A stretch of 64,000 nt of DNA, taken from the NCBI RefSeq assembly GCF_040675465.1, contig NZ_JBFAPA010000019.1:186001-250000 (forward strand), read 5' to 3'. Both the position numbers and the translations under genes were made by a program. Position 1 is the stretch's first letter; every line of letters begins with the position of its first letter. Positions 50,882 to 58,212 of the stretch are shown in pieces. Below the pieces are notes generated by a model. That model did no database searches, was not told the origin of the DNA, and saw nothing but the letters and a program-made list of their open reading frames with translations. This DNA comes from Kibdelosporangium sp040675465. GTDB lineage: Bacteria; Actinomycetota; Actinomycetes; Mycobacteriales; Pseudonocardiaceae.

Positions 50882-52125
50882 GGACCGGATCCTCCCGAAG
50901 CGGCCGGTACGGGCCGGCCCGCGGCACGCAGTTGATCACATGGACTCACGGTGGGGCTGGGCACCGGATGCGGTGTGCCGCTCGTGACGCCCGCCTCGCC
51001 CATCGGCCCGGTGGCCCAGGCGTCGTTCTCCTCCGGCAGCTCCCGGTATTGGGCGTGCACGACGTCGAACGCGGCCTCGGCCTGGGCGAGCAGGGCGTCG
51101 TTGGCCGGGGACGGCGCGCGCTCGCACCGGCATCTGGCGGTGGTGACCGCCCAGTCGGCGTCGTTCAAGCGGGTCAACACGTCCTCGCGGTGCGCGGAGG
51201 CCGAGCCGTACACGCTCTCGTACAAACCGGATGCCTGCACGGCTTCGACCGTGCCGCGCAGGATCGGCGCCGCTGCTTTGGCATCGCGGCCGATCCGCCC
51301 GGGAATGCCCATGGTGCTCGCGATTCCCGCGGCGCTGTAGCCCTGCCCGGAGAGGTACCGGGCCATCATGAACCACTGCTCGGTGTGCCGGGCCTCGTGG
51401 TAGACCGTGTTGGCCAGGTCCGCCGCGTCCGCCTGGGTCAGTCCACTTTGGTCGAACCGCAACTGGTTGAGCTGCATGGACCAGGTGGCGAAATCGAACG
51501 AACCGCTCTCCTGTGGGGACTCCCCCGCGTACAGCACAGCGGTCACCGTCGGCACACCCGCGGCGGTCAGCCGCCGGTTGACCGCCACGACCAAGGCATC
51601 GGCCCGCGCCTGAGCCGTGGCGAGGGTGTCCCACTCGTCGAGCACCTCGGTCTGCGCCTCACCGCCGAAGGTCGCGCCCTCCCCCGCCGCGGCGAGGCCC
51701 GACGGGAACAGCCGCGGAGTGGAGCGCGGCCCGGCCTTGCCGTCGATCACCAGCGCGGGGTCGTTGGCGCCCTCGTCGCGCTGGAACCGGGCGACGGCCT
51801 GCGCCAGCCCCGCGTCGATGCCGCCCGCCGGGTCGAGCCCCAGGCGCGTCCGCAGGTCCTGGATGACCTGCCGCGTGTACAGAGTGGGCTGGGCACGGTA
51901 GAAACTCAGCGCGGCGGCCACCGCGGCGGCGTCCAGCGGCTCATCCGATGAGCCTGAAGACCCGCCGGTCGCGTCCTGGCGCTGCACCCGCACCAGCCGG
52001 CTCACCGCCATGTTCCCGGCGTACCCCTGCAAGTCGTACAGTGGGTGCCGTTCGACCGCGGCGGCCTCAGGAACCTGGGGCGCGTTCTGTGGCGGGCTCT
52101 CCACCGGTTCCCGCTCGTATGCCAT
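50878..52125 (-). CDS. HExxH protein with eCIS-cargo-like N-terminus
   Basis: 415 aa, ATG 52125. The N-terminus has a disordered tail and the motif LQGYAGNMAVSRLV, of the LQRxAGNxAVxxL type frequent in proteins linked to extracellular contractile injection systems. Residues ~75-145 look like a peptidoglycan-binding-1-like domain (RQVIQDLRTRLGLDP, ARFQRDEGAND). A zinc-protease-type motif YHEARHTEQWF lies near residue 245. No signal peptide. It could be a cargo or surface-acting hydrolase. No contractile-system structural gene is in the window. Confidence 0.72.
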   Translation of the reverse strand: MAYEREPVESPPQNAPQVPEAAAVERHPLYDLQGYAGNMAVSRLVRVQRQDATGGSSGSSDEPLDAAAVAAALSFYRAQPTLYTRQVIQDLRTRLGLDPAGGIDAGLAQAVARFQRDEGANDPALVIDGKAGPRSTPRLFPSGLAAAGEGATFGGEAQTEVLDEWDTLATAQARADALVVAVNRRLTAAGVPTVTAVLYAGESPQESGSFDFATWSMQLNQLRFDQSGLTQADAADLANTVYHEARHTEQWFMMARYLSGQGYSAAGIASTMGIPGRIGRDAKAAAPILRGTVEAVQASGLYESVYGSASAHREDVLTRLNDADWAVTTARCRCERAPSPANDALLAQAEAAFDVVHAQYRELPEENDAWATGPMGEAGVTSGTPHPVPSPTVSPCDQLRAAGRPVPAASGGSGP

Positions 52126-52232
52126 TCGTGGATGCTACTCGGGGGAACGCCCCGATCGGGACGGTCCGGGCCGGTCCGGCGACCGTTCACCGTTGCGGTG
52201 CCGCCGCGCCGGGCCATATGTCCACTGAGGAC

Positions 52233-52287
52233 GATCAGTGCCGGGTCAGCGTGCGGTCAGTAGAGCGTCAGCAGATTCGACGAGTAT
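52233..52287 (+). promoter_or_regulatory. Four 11-bp-spaced direct repeats (SARP-like operator) before the 44-aa/DAHP operon
   Basis: The core TCAG occurs at 52235, 52246, 52257 and 52268, exactly 11 bp apart, in heptamers gatcagt, ggtcagc, ggtcagt and cgtcagc. Eight bases after the last heptamer lies cgagtat, a plausible -10. Heptamers on one face of the helix just upstream of -10 are the known design of SARP-regulated promoters. The same heptamers recur at 58014-58042. Confidence 0.65.
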
Positions 52288-52361
52288 TGCCTTCGGTCGG
52301 AAGGTGCTTTGCCGGCGTTTTCGGCTATCTCTGGAACGTGTCGGCGACAGGGAGGAATCCG

Positions 52362-52496
52362 ATGAGCGAGTTGAGCAGTTCCCGGGTGCCGATCCAGTAC
52401 TTCAGCGGCGGCGCCGAGCCCGCCGCCATCGAAGCCGTCCCGATGTCTGGTGAAACCGGCCGACGGGCCCAGCGCCGAGGGGTGATATCGAGGTGA
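52362..52496 (+). CDS. 44-aa ORF coupled to DAHP synthase
   Basis: ATG 52362 has a near-ideal site (ggagga 5 nt upstream) and the stop overlaps the GTG of the DAHP synthase gene by 4 nt (gtga). The peptide begins MSELSSSRVPIQYFSGG, then EPAAIEAVPMSGETGRR, and ends with a basic tail. No membrane or signal sequence. It is the first ORF behind the repeat-bearing promoter. It could be a small functional protein, a RiPP-like peptide or only a translated leader that sets synthase translation. Confidence 0.6.
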   Translation: MSELSSSRVPIQYFSGGAEPAAIEAVPMSGETGRRAQRRGVISR

Positions 52497-53875
52497 ACAC
52501 GTCCGAGCCGCCCGTGCACCGGCCGCCCGAGCTGTGGCAGCCGGGCACCTGGCGTGCCCTGCCGATCGTCCAGCAACCCGAGTGGCCGGACCCGGCCGCG
52601 GTCACGCGAGTGACCGGCGAGATCGGCCGGCTGCCACCGTTGGTGCGCTCCGGCGAGATCCGCCGGCTGCAGAGCGATCTGGCCGAGGTCGCCGCCGGGC
52701 GCGCCTTCCTGCTGCAGGCGGGTGACTGTGCCGAACAGTTCAGCTCCTGCACCGAGTACGGGGTGCGCAACAAGCTCCAGGTGATCCTGCAGCTGGCCAT
52801 CCTGCTGACCTACGGCTCGGGCCTGCCCGTGGTGAAGGTCGGCCGGATCGCCGGCCAGTTCGGCAAACCGCGCAGCCAGGCCACCGAGATCGTGGCCGGC
52901 GTCGAGCTGCCGGTGTACCGCGGCGACATCGTCAACAGTCCGGAAGCGACCCCGGAGGCCCGCCGGCCGGACGCCGAGCGGATGCTGCAGGCCTACCACC
53001 GCGCTTCCGCGACGCTGAACACCTTGCGCGCCTTGACAAAAGAGGGCTTCGCCGACCTGGCCCGGGTGCACGCCTGGAACCAGGAGTTCGTGCGGGCCAG
53101 CCCGGCGGGCCGCACGTACGAGGACGTCGCCGAGTCGATCACGTGGGCGCTGCGGTTCATGGCCGCGTGCGGGTTCGACCTGGCGGGATCCCAGGCACTG
53201 CATGGAGTGGACCTGTTCACCTCGCACGAGGCGCTGCTGCTGCCGTTCGAGGAGGCGCTGACCCGGTTCGACGCGGGCACCGGCGCCTGGTTCGACACCA
53301 GCGCGCACATGGTGTGGGTCGGCGACCGCACGCGGCAGCTGGACGGCGCGCACCTGGAGTACCTGTCCGGGATCGCCAACCCGATCGGCATCAAGGTCGG
53401 CCCGTCGGTGAGCCCGGAGGAGATCCGCAAGGTGTGCGAGCGGCTGGACCCGGCCGGCGTGCCGGGCCGGCTGGTGCTGATCAGCCGGCTGGGCGCCAAC
53501 CGGGTCACCGAGCTGCTGCCGCGGATCGTGCAGGCGGTCAAGTCCACCGGCCGTACCGTGGTGTGGGCGTGCGATCCCATGCACGGCAACACCTTCCTGT
53601 CCGAGAACGGCTACAAGACGCGGCGGCTGAGCGACATCGCCGCGGAGGTGGCCGGGTTCTTCCAGGTGCACCGGGAGGAGGGCACCCACCCGGGTGGCCT
53701 GCACCTGGAGCTGACCGGCGAGGACGTGACCGAGTGCCTCGGCGGCGCGCACGAGCTGTCCGACGACCACCTGGGCACCCGGTACGAGACGGCGTGCGAC
53801 CCGAGGCTGAACGCCGGCCAGTCCATCGAGCTGGCATTCACGGTGTCCGACCTGTTGCGCGCACACCACAAGTGA
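52493..53875 (+). CDS. Class II 3-deoxy-D-arabino-heptulosonate 7-phosphate synthase
   Basis: 460 aa, GTG 52493. Class II (plant/actinobacterial AroG-like, PhzC-like) features: metal Cys in LLQAGDCAEQF, KVGRIAGQFGKPRS, His in ACDPMHGNT, Glu in LHLELTGEDVTEC, Asp in ACDPRLNAGQ. It condenses phosphoenolpyruvate and erythrose 4-phosphate, the first shikimate step. A copy inside a biosynthetic cluster usually raises aromatic precursor supply free of primary feedback; here tryptophan for the halogenase at 58213 is the likely sink (inference). Confidence 0.92.
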   Translation: MNTSEPPVHRPPELWQPGTWRALPIVQQPEWPDPAAVTRVTGEIGRLPPLVRSGEIRRLQSDLAEVAAGRAFLLQAGDCAEQFSSCTEYGVRNKLQVILQLAILLTYGSGLPVVKVGRIAGQFGKPRSQATEIVAGVELPVYRGDIVNSPEATPEARRPDAERMLQAYHRASATLNTLRALTKEGFADLARVHAWNQEFVRASPAGRTYEDVAESITWALRFMAACGFDLAGSQALHGVDLFTSHEALLLPFEEALTRFDAGTGAWFDTSAHMVWVGDRTRQLDGAHLEYLSGIANPIGIKVGPSVSPEEIRKVCERLDPAGVPGRLVLISRLGANRVTELLPRIVQAVKSTGRTVVWACDPMHGNTFLSENGYKTRRLSDIAAEVAGFFQVHREEGTHPGGLHLELTGEDVTECLGGAHELSDDHLGTRYETACDPRLNAGQSIELAFTVSDLLRAHHK

Positions 53876-53886
53876 ACCGGGAAACG

Positions 53887-53918
53887 AATGGGTTGGACCG
53901 TCCGCGGTCCAACCCATT
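53887..53918 (+). terminator. Strong terminator after DAHP synthase
   Basis: Perfect 14-bp stem (aatgggttggaccg and its complement) with a tccg loop, 11 nt after the stop. It separates the DAHP operon from the flavin reductase gene. Confidence 0.85.
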
Positions 53919-54123
53919 TCGCATGCCCGCGTTTCTGTCGACCGGAAATCAGCACGAATATAGAACTACCATAGCCTTCACGGAGGAATAGCCGATATTA
54001 AGGCGCCGCTTTCGAAGGTCGCCACCGGGGATCACCGAATTCTAAACTTGAGACATAGGCAAGGTGATCCAGGAAGGTCGTCAGAGCGACCGGCAGGACT
54101 TCCGATCCGGTGAGGTGGTTAAC

Positions 54124-54675
54124 GTGTCGAATTTCGCGGCCGAACTGGGGCCCACGGTCGATGTGGACAGTTTCCGGGGGCTCATGACGCAGTTTCCCAG
54201 CGGGGTGGCCGTGGTCACCGCGCTCGACGCCGACGGGCGTCCGTGGGGCATGACCTGCTCGTCGGTCTCCAGCGTGACGCCGGTGCCGCCGACGCTGCTG
54301 ATCTGCCTGCGCGAGCAGAGCCCGACCCTGAAGGCCATCCTCGACCGGGACGCCTTCACGGTGAACCTGTTGCACAGCAAGGCACAGGCGGCGGCCGAGC
54401 TGTTCGCGTCCGGTGCGGCGGGCCGGTTCGACCTGGTCCGGTGGCACGTGTCGCCGAGCGCGGGCGGACCGCACCTGCCGCACTACGCGCACGCGGTCGC
54501 GGACTGCCGGGTCAGCCGCACGGTGCACGTCGGCGACCACGTCGTGGTGTTCGGCGAGATCTGCCAGGTGACCCACCGGCCCGGCAACGTGCCGCTGATG
54601 TACGGCCTGCGCCAGTACAACACCTGGCCGCAGGCGGAGCCGAACGGGCTCGCCGCCCCGCTGGCCATTCCCTGA
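54124..54675 (+). CDS. Flavin reductase, halogenase partner
   Basis: About 183 aa from GTG 54124 (VSNFAAELG), preceded by gaggtgg; the ORF opens at 54064. It has the flavin-reductase-like fold of HpaC/PheA2-type enzymes: FRGLMTQFPSGVAVVTALDA, GMTCSSVSSVTPVPPTLLIC, and HVGDHVVVFGEI. It reduces FAD or FMN with NAD(P)H and releases free reduced flavin, which the tryptophan halogenase at 58213 needs. It stands alone between the DAHP terminator and a convergent small ORF. Confidence 0.88.
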   Translation: MSNFAAELGPTVDVDSFRGLMTQFPSGVAVVTALDADGRPWGMTCSSVSSVTPVPPTLLICLREQSPTLKAILDRDAFTVNLLHSKAQAAAELFASGAAGRFDLVRWHVSPSAGGPHLPHYAHAVADCRVSRTVHVGDHVVVFGEICQVTHRPGNVPLMYGLRQYNTWPQAEPNGLAAPLAIP

Positions 54676-54677
54676 CC

Positions 54678-54815
54678 TCAGGCCCGGGACGAGAGGACCC
54701 GGACGGGTGGGCGGCGGGGCATGACCCGCCGCACCAGCCGCGCGTGCTCGGGACCGAGGTCCCAGGTCACGGGGCGGCCGGCCGCCTGCCGGGTGCCGTG
54801 CACGATGGATCTCAC
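54678..54815 (-). CDS. 45-aa basic ORF downstream of the regulator
   Basis: GTG 54815 with ggagg exactly 7 nt upstream, 33 bp after the regulator stop. The peptide begins MRSIVHGTRQAAGRP, has TWDLGPEHARLVRRVM and an Arg/Pro-rich end. Its stop is 2 bp from the flavin-reductase stop. Coding bias and ribosome site support it; no family is recognised. Confidence 0.5.
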   Translation of the reverse strand: MRSIVHGTRQAAGRPVTWDLGPEHARLVRRVMPRRPPVRVLSSRA

Positions 54816-54848
54816 GGTCGCACCTCCAATGTCGGGTGGGAGCGGACG

Positions 54849-55787
54849 TCAACGCAGAAGCACGGCTCTGGCCGGCGCCGCGGCGCCGGCCAGAGCCGGG
54901 GAGCCACCGTTGAGCAGGGCCATCCCCAGCGCGGTGACCGTGTGCAGGGCGGTGTTGCGGATCCGCCGGGTGGTGATCAGCCCGGCCTGGCGCAGCACGG
55001 CGGTGTGCTGGCTGGCGCCGGCCGAGGTGATGCCGAGCCGGTCGGCCAGCTGCCCGGTGGTGCGCATAGTGGTCAGCTCCCGCAGCGCGGCCGCCCTGGT
55101 CTGGCCAATCAGCGCGCCGAGCGCCGCGCTCGGGTCGACCGGGTCCTGCCAGAGCGCGGCCGCGAGGGCCGGCTCCGGCGGCGAGGCGAACACCAGCGCG
55201 GGCAGGCGGTCCTTGCCGGCCGACGTGAGCAGCACGCCGGGCCGGTCGATGAGGAAGATCGACGGGGTGAGCTGCAGGCCGCGGCCGTCCAGGTGCACGT
55301 CACCCGCAGGTTCGCCGGGCAGGTCGAGCACCGGCGGCCGCCAGGCGACCCGCGGGTGCAGCGTCGCCAGCAGCTCCTCAACGCCCTGGCGCATCGCGAT
55401 CCGGCCCCGTGCGTCGCAGTCGGTCTCCAGGTGACTCCGCACGCGGTCCCAGTACGGCGCGATCGCCGTGCGCCACACGGTGAGCACCGCGACGGTCGCC
55501 TCCTGGCGGGACAGGCCGTAGGCCCAGAGCGCGTCGGGCGCCTCACTGTCCACAAGGGACAGCAGGTCGTCCGGCGCGCGGATCTTCGAGCCCGGCGCGG
55601 TCAGCCGCGCGATCGGCCCGGTCAGGCCGCTGAGCTGCCCGGAAACGTCCCTGCGCCAGGTGTCGTAGGGCGGGTAGCCGCCCCGCACCAGCACGCCGAG
55701 CGCGAACACCGCGTCGGCGAGCGGGCCCAGCGACAACGTCAGCCGCGTCCTGGCCAGGTCCTTGACCGTGAAGTGAATCCTCGGCAT
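54849..55787 (-). CDS. ArsR-like regulator with long N-terminal domain (DUF5937 type)
   Basis: 312 aa, ATG 55787. The first ~220 residues form the effector-like domain seen in actinobacterial DUF5937/HTH proteins (HFTVKDLARTRLTLSLGPLA near the start). The C-terminal winged helix includes TTGQLADRLGITSAGASQHT and LRQAGLITTRRIRN. It probably senses a ligand and controls part of the cluster. It lies downstream of the sbnB-sbnA-like genes on the same strand, beyond a hairpin. Confidence 0.82.
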   Translation of the reverse strand: MPRIHFTVKDLARTRLTLSLGPLADAVFALGVLVRGGYPPYDTWRRDVSGQLSGLTGPIARLTAPGSKIRAPDDLLSLVDSEAPDALWAYGLSRQEATVAVLTVWRTAIAPYWDRVRSHLETDCDARGRIAMRQGVEELLATLHPRVAWRPPVLDLPGEPAGDVHLDGRGLQLTPSIFLIDRPGVLLTSAGKDRLPALVFASPPEPALAAALWQDPVDPSAALGALIGQTRAAALRELTTMRTTGQLADRLGITSAGASQHTAVLRQAGLITTRRIRNTALHTVTALGMALLNGGSPALAGAAAPARAVLLR

Positions 55788-55838
55788 GTGCCCCTCCCCG
55801 TCCGCTCACTGCCCGCTGCCGGGACCGGGCAGACGACC

Positions 55839-55873
55839 GCACCCGGGGAACGCCCGCAGCGTCCCCCGGGTGC
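55839..55873 (-). terminator. Hairpin between sbnA-like and regulator genes
   Basis: 10-bp stem gcacccgggg / ccccgggtgc with acg/cgt pairing further in, 15 nt after the sbnA-like stop. It probably attenuates transcription into the regulator gene. Confidence 0.5.
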
Positions 55874-55888
55874 GTGACAGGCCCGGTC

Positions 55889-56866
55889 TCACGCGTCGCT
55901 CCCGCCCCGGTTCTCGAGCAGGCCGGCGCCGTAGTGGCCGGACACCCATTCGTCGTTGTAGACCGTGTCCAGGTACCGGTCGCCGAAGTCGGGCGCGACC
56001 GCCACCGCGGTGGTGTCCTCGCCCAGCCGGTTGGCCGAGAGCCAGCCGACCGCCCCGCCGACCACCGTGCCGGTCGAGCCGCCGAACATGAACCCGTGCC
56101 GGGCCAGCCGGCGGCAGGTCCGCAGGGTCTGCGTCTCCGGCACGAACACCACGTCGTCCACATAGGACTCGTCCAGCAGCCGCGGCCGGACACCGGTGCC
56201 CAGGCCCGGGATCATCCGCCGGGCGGCGGGCTGCCCGAAGGTCACCGAACCGACCGCGTCGACGGCGACGATGGTCACCGACGGCTTGGCCTCCCGGAAG
56301 TAGCGGGCGCAGCCCATCAGCGTTCCGGTGGTGCCCGCGCCGACGAACAGCACGTCGATCTCCGGGAACGCCTTGAGGATCTCCGGCCCGGTCGACTGGT
56401 GGTGCGCGATCCAGTTCGCCGGGTTGGCGTACTGGTTGAGCCAGAGGAAGTCCTCGTTCTCCTGGACCAGCCGGTTCACCAGCTCCAGCCGGGCGCCGAG
56501 GAAGCCGCCCTCCGGATGCGGCTCGGTGACCACCCGGACGGTCGCGCCGAGCGAACGCATCAGCCGGATCGCGCTCGTGGTGCACCGGGCGTCGGTGACG
56601 CACACGAACCGGTAGCCGCGGCTCGCGGCGACCAGGCTGAGTGCGACCCCGAGGTTGCCCGACGAGCTCTCCACCAGGGTCGAGCCGGCGTGGATCCAGC
56701 CGGCCCGCTCGGCGGCGTCGACCATCTCGGCGGCGGCCTTCAGCTTGATCGACCCGGCGAAGTTGAAGCCCTCGCACTTGAGCACGAGCGGGATTCCGGC
56801 CACCGGTCCCAGGTCGACGTACAGGTCGTCCACATTGAACTCTTGCGGCGTTGTGATGACAGGCAT
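55889..56866 (-). CDS. sbnA: SbnA-like PLP enzyme for 2,3-diaminopropionate
   Basis: 325 aa, ATG 56866. This is a cysteine-synthase-fold PLP enzyme with active-site Lys in NFAGSIKLKAA, substrate loop ESSSGNLGVAL and phosphate-binding GAGTTGTLMG. The GSIKxKAA form and the adjacent ornithine cyclodeaminase-like gene identify the SbnA type: O-phospho-L-serine plus L-glutamate gives N-(1-amino-1-carboxy-2-ethyl)glutamate. It lies 37 bp downstream of the partner gene on the same strand. The symbol is used for the family, not for proven function. Confidence 0.87.
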   Translation of the reverse strand: MPVITTPQEFNVDDLYVDLGPVAGIPLVLKCEGFNFAGSIKLKAAAEMVDAAERAGWIHAGSTLVESSSGNLGVALSLVAASRGYRFVCVTDARCTTSAIRLMRSLGATVRVVTEPHPEGGFLGARLELVNRLVQENEDFLWLNQYANPANWIAHHQSTGPEILKAFPEIDVLFVGAGTTGTLMGCARYFREAKPSVTIVAVDAVGSVTFGQPAARRMIPGLGTGVRPRLLDESYVDDVVFVPETQTLRTCRRLARHGFMFGGSTGTVVGGAVGWLSANRLGEDTTAVAVAPDFGDRYLDTVYNDEWVSGHYGAGLLENRGGSDA

Positions 56867-56903
56867 GAGCCAACTCCCCGGCAGAATGTGTCGGTACGAC
56901 GGC

Positions 56904-57944
56904 TCAGCGCTTGCCGTAACGGCTGAGCTCGTGGAAGAAACCGTCGACGCGGGCCAGCCGCCCGCTGCGCCGCACCTCGTCGTAGACGTGCTTGCCGACC
57001 GCGAGGTCGAGCACGCCGAGCCCGAACGGTGAGAACACCACGGGGCGGCCGGGATCCAGCTCGATCGCCCCGGTCATGAAGTCGTAGAGCGTTCCCGCGA
57101 GGAACTCCCGGCCGCCGGTGAGCTGCTCGGTCAGGTGCACCGAGGTGTTCGCCTTGAGGCAGTGCTCGACGTCGTCGACCAGGTTGTTCGAGGCCAGGAT
57201 GACCTCGGGCGACAGGTCGCGAAGCGACACGTGCAGCACGATCGGCGCGTGGTCGAACCACTCCGGCTGTGTCACGTGCGGGGCGGCGGCGACGGTGGCG
57301 AACACGATCAGGTCGGCCGACCGGATCAGGTCCTCGGCACTCTCGTGCACGGTGACCGTCCCACCGCCGCCGGACTCCTCGACGTAGCCGCGGAACCCCT
57401 CGGCGTACTCGGGCTTCAGGTCGTGCACGCCTACCTGCTCGAAGTTCCACCCCGTGCGCACCAAGTAGGTGTGCACGTACCTGGCGATCAGCCCGGTGCC
57501 GATGAACCCGACGCGGACCGGGCGGCCGCGGTCGCGGCTGAGCCAGTCGGCGGCCAGGGCGGCCGACGCCGCGGTGCGGACCGCGTTGATGATCGAGGCC
57601 TCGAGGCAGGCGAACGGGTACCCGGTCGCCTGGTCGTTGAGCAGCAGCGCCGCCGAGGCCCGCGGCAGGCCGGCGCTGACGTTCGCCGGGACGCTCGACA
57701 CCCACTTGATGCCGTCCACGCCCACGCCGCCGCCGACCGAGGCGGGCAGGGCGATGATGCGCGCGTCCGGCCGGTCGGGAAAACGGAGAAAATAGGACGA
57801 AGGGTTCACCGTGTCGCCGCGGCCGTGGATTCGATAGGTGTCCTCGACCAGACCGGTTATCCGTTCCTCCTGCCCCTGAAGGACCTCATGAACCTGAGCG
57901 CCGGAAATGACGGAGAATTCCGGAGCGAGCTCAGACGTGGACAT
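56904..57944 (-). CDS. sbnB: SbnB-like ornithine-cyclodeaminase-family dehydrogenase
   Basis: 346 aa from ATG 57944, which has aaaggag 8 nt upstream; the open frame reaches 58049. NAD-binding motif RVGFIGTGLIARYVHTYL, substrate region DGIKWVSSVPANVSAG and RTAAASA-like helix (NAVRTAASAALAADWLS) are typical of the OCD/mu-crystallin family, SbnB branch. It oxidises the SbnA product to release 2,3-diaminopropionate and 2-oxoglutarate. It is the first gene after the repeat-bearing promoter at 58014-58042. Confidence 0.87.
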   Translation of the reverse strand: MSTSELAPEFSVISGAQVHEVLQGQEERITGLVEDTYRIHGRGDTVNPSSYFLRFPDRPDARIIALPASVGGGVGVDGIKWVSSVPANVSAGLPRASAALLLNDQATGYPFACLEASIINAVRTAASAALAADWLSRDRGRPVRVGFIGTGLIARYVHTYLVRTGWNFEQVGVHDLKPEYAEGFRGYVEESGGGGTVTVHESAEDLIRSADLIVFATVAAAPHVTQPEWFDHAPIVLHVSLRDLSPEVILASNNLVDDVEHCLKANTSVHLTEQLTGGREFLAGTLYDFMTGAIELDPGRPVVFSPFGLGVLDLAVGKHVYDEVRRSGRLARVDGFFHELSRYGKR

Positions 57945-58013
57945 CCACAACTCCTTTGGTCGAACCTGACCGGCGCGAGCCGCGCTCTCACATCGAAGAT
58001 GATTTGCGATCGG

Positions 58014-58042
58014 GCTGACCACGGACTGACGACGGACTGACC
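58014..58042 (-). promoter_or_regulatory. Three 11-bp-spaced direct repeats (SARP-like operator) before sbnB
   Basis: On the minus strand heptamers ggtcagt, cgtcagt and ggtcagc follow each other at exactly 11-bp spacing, ending about 70 bp before the sbnB-like start. They match the heptamers at 52233-52272. An AT-rich stretch (58072-58095, with tatact on the minus strand) lies further upstream in the divergent gap to the halogenase. Confidence 0.65.
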
Positions 58043-58212
58043 GGCACACCGGAACGGCGCCATCGTCACCGATAAAGAATAAGTATAGAGAACGTAGAAG
58101 AAACCGCCACGACCGGCCCGTAATGTCGGCTGCCAGATCCCCGTTGGCGACGCGATGCGCTCTGGCTCGCGACGAATACCGGTCGTATCAACGATGTGGA
58201 GGTTGACTGGCG

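Noticed and set aside
53993..54112. Possible short ORF with ATT start behind ggaggaa near 53980
   Set aside because: There is a ribosome-like site, but ATT starts are rare and the codon bias is weak, so I treat the stretch as leader sequence of the flavin reductase.
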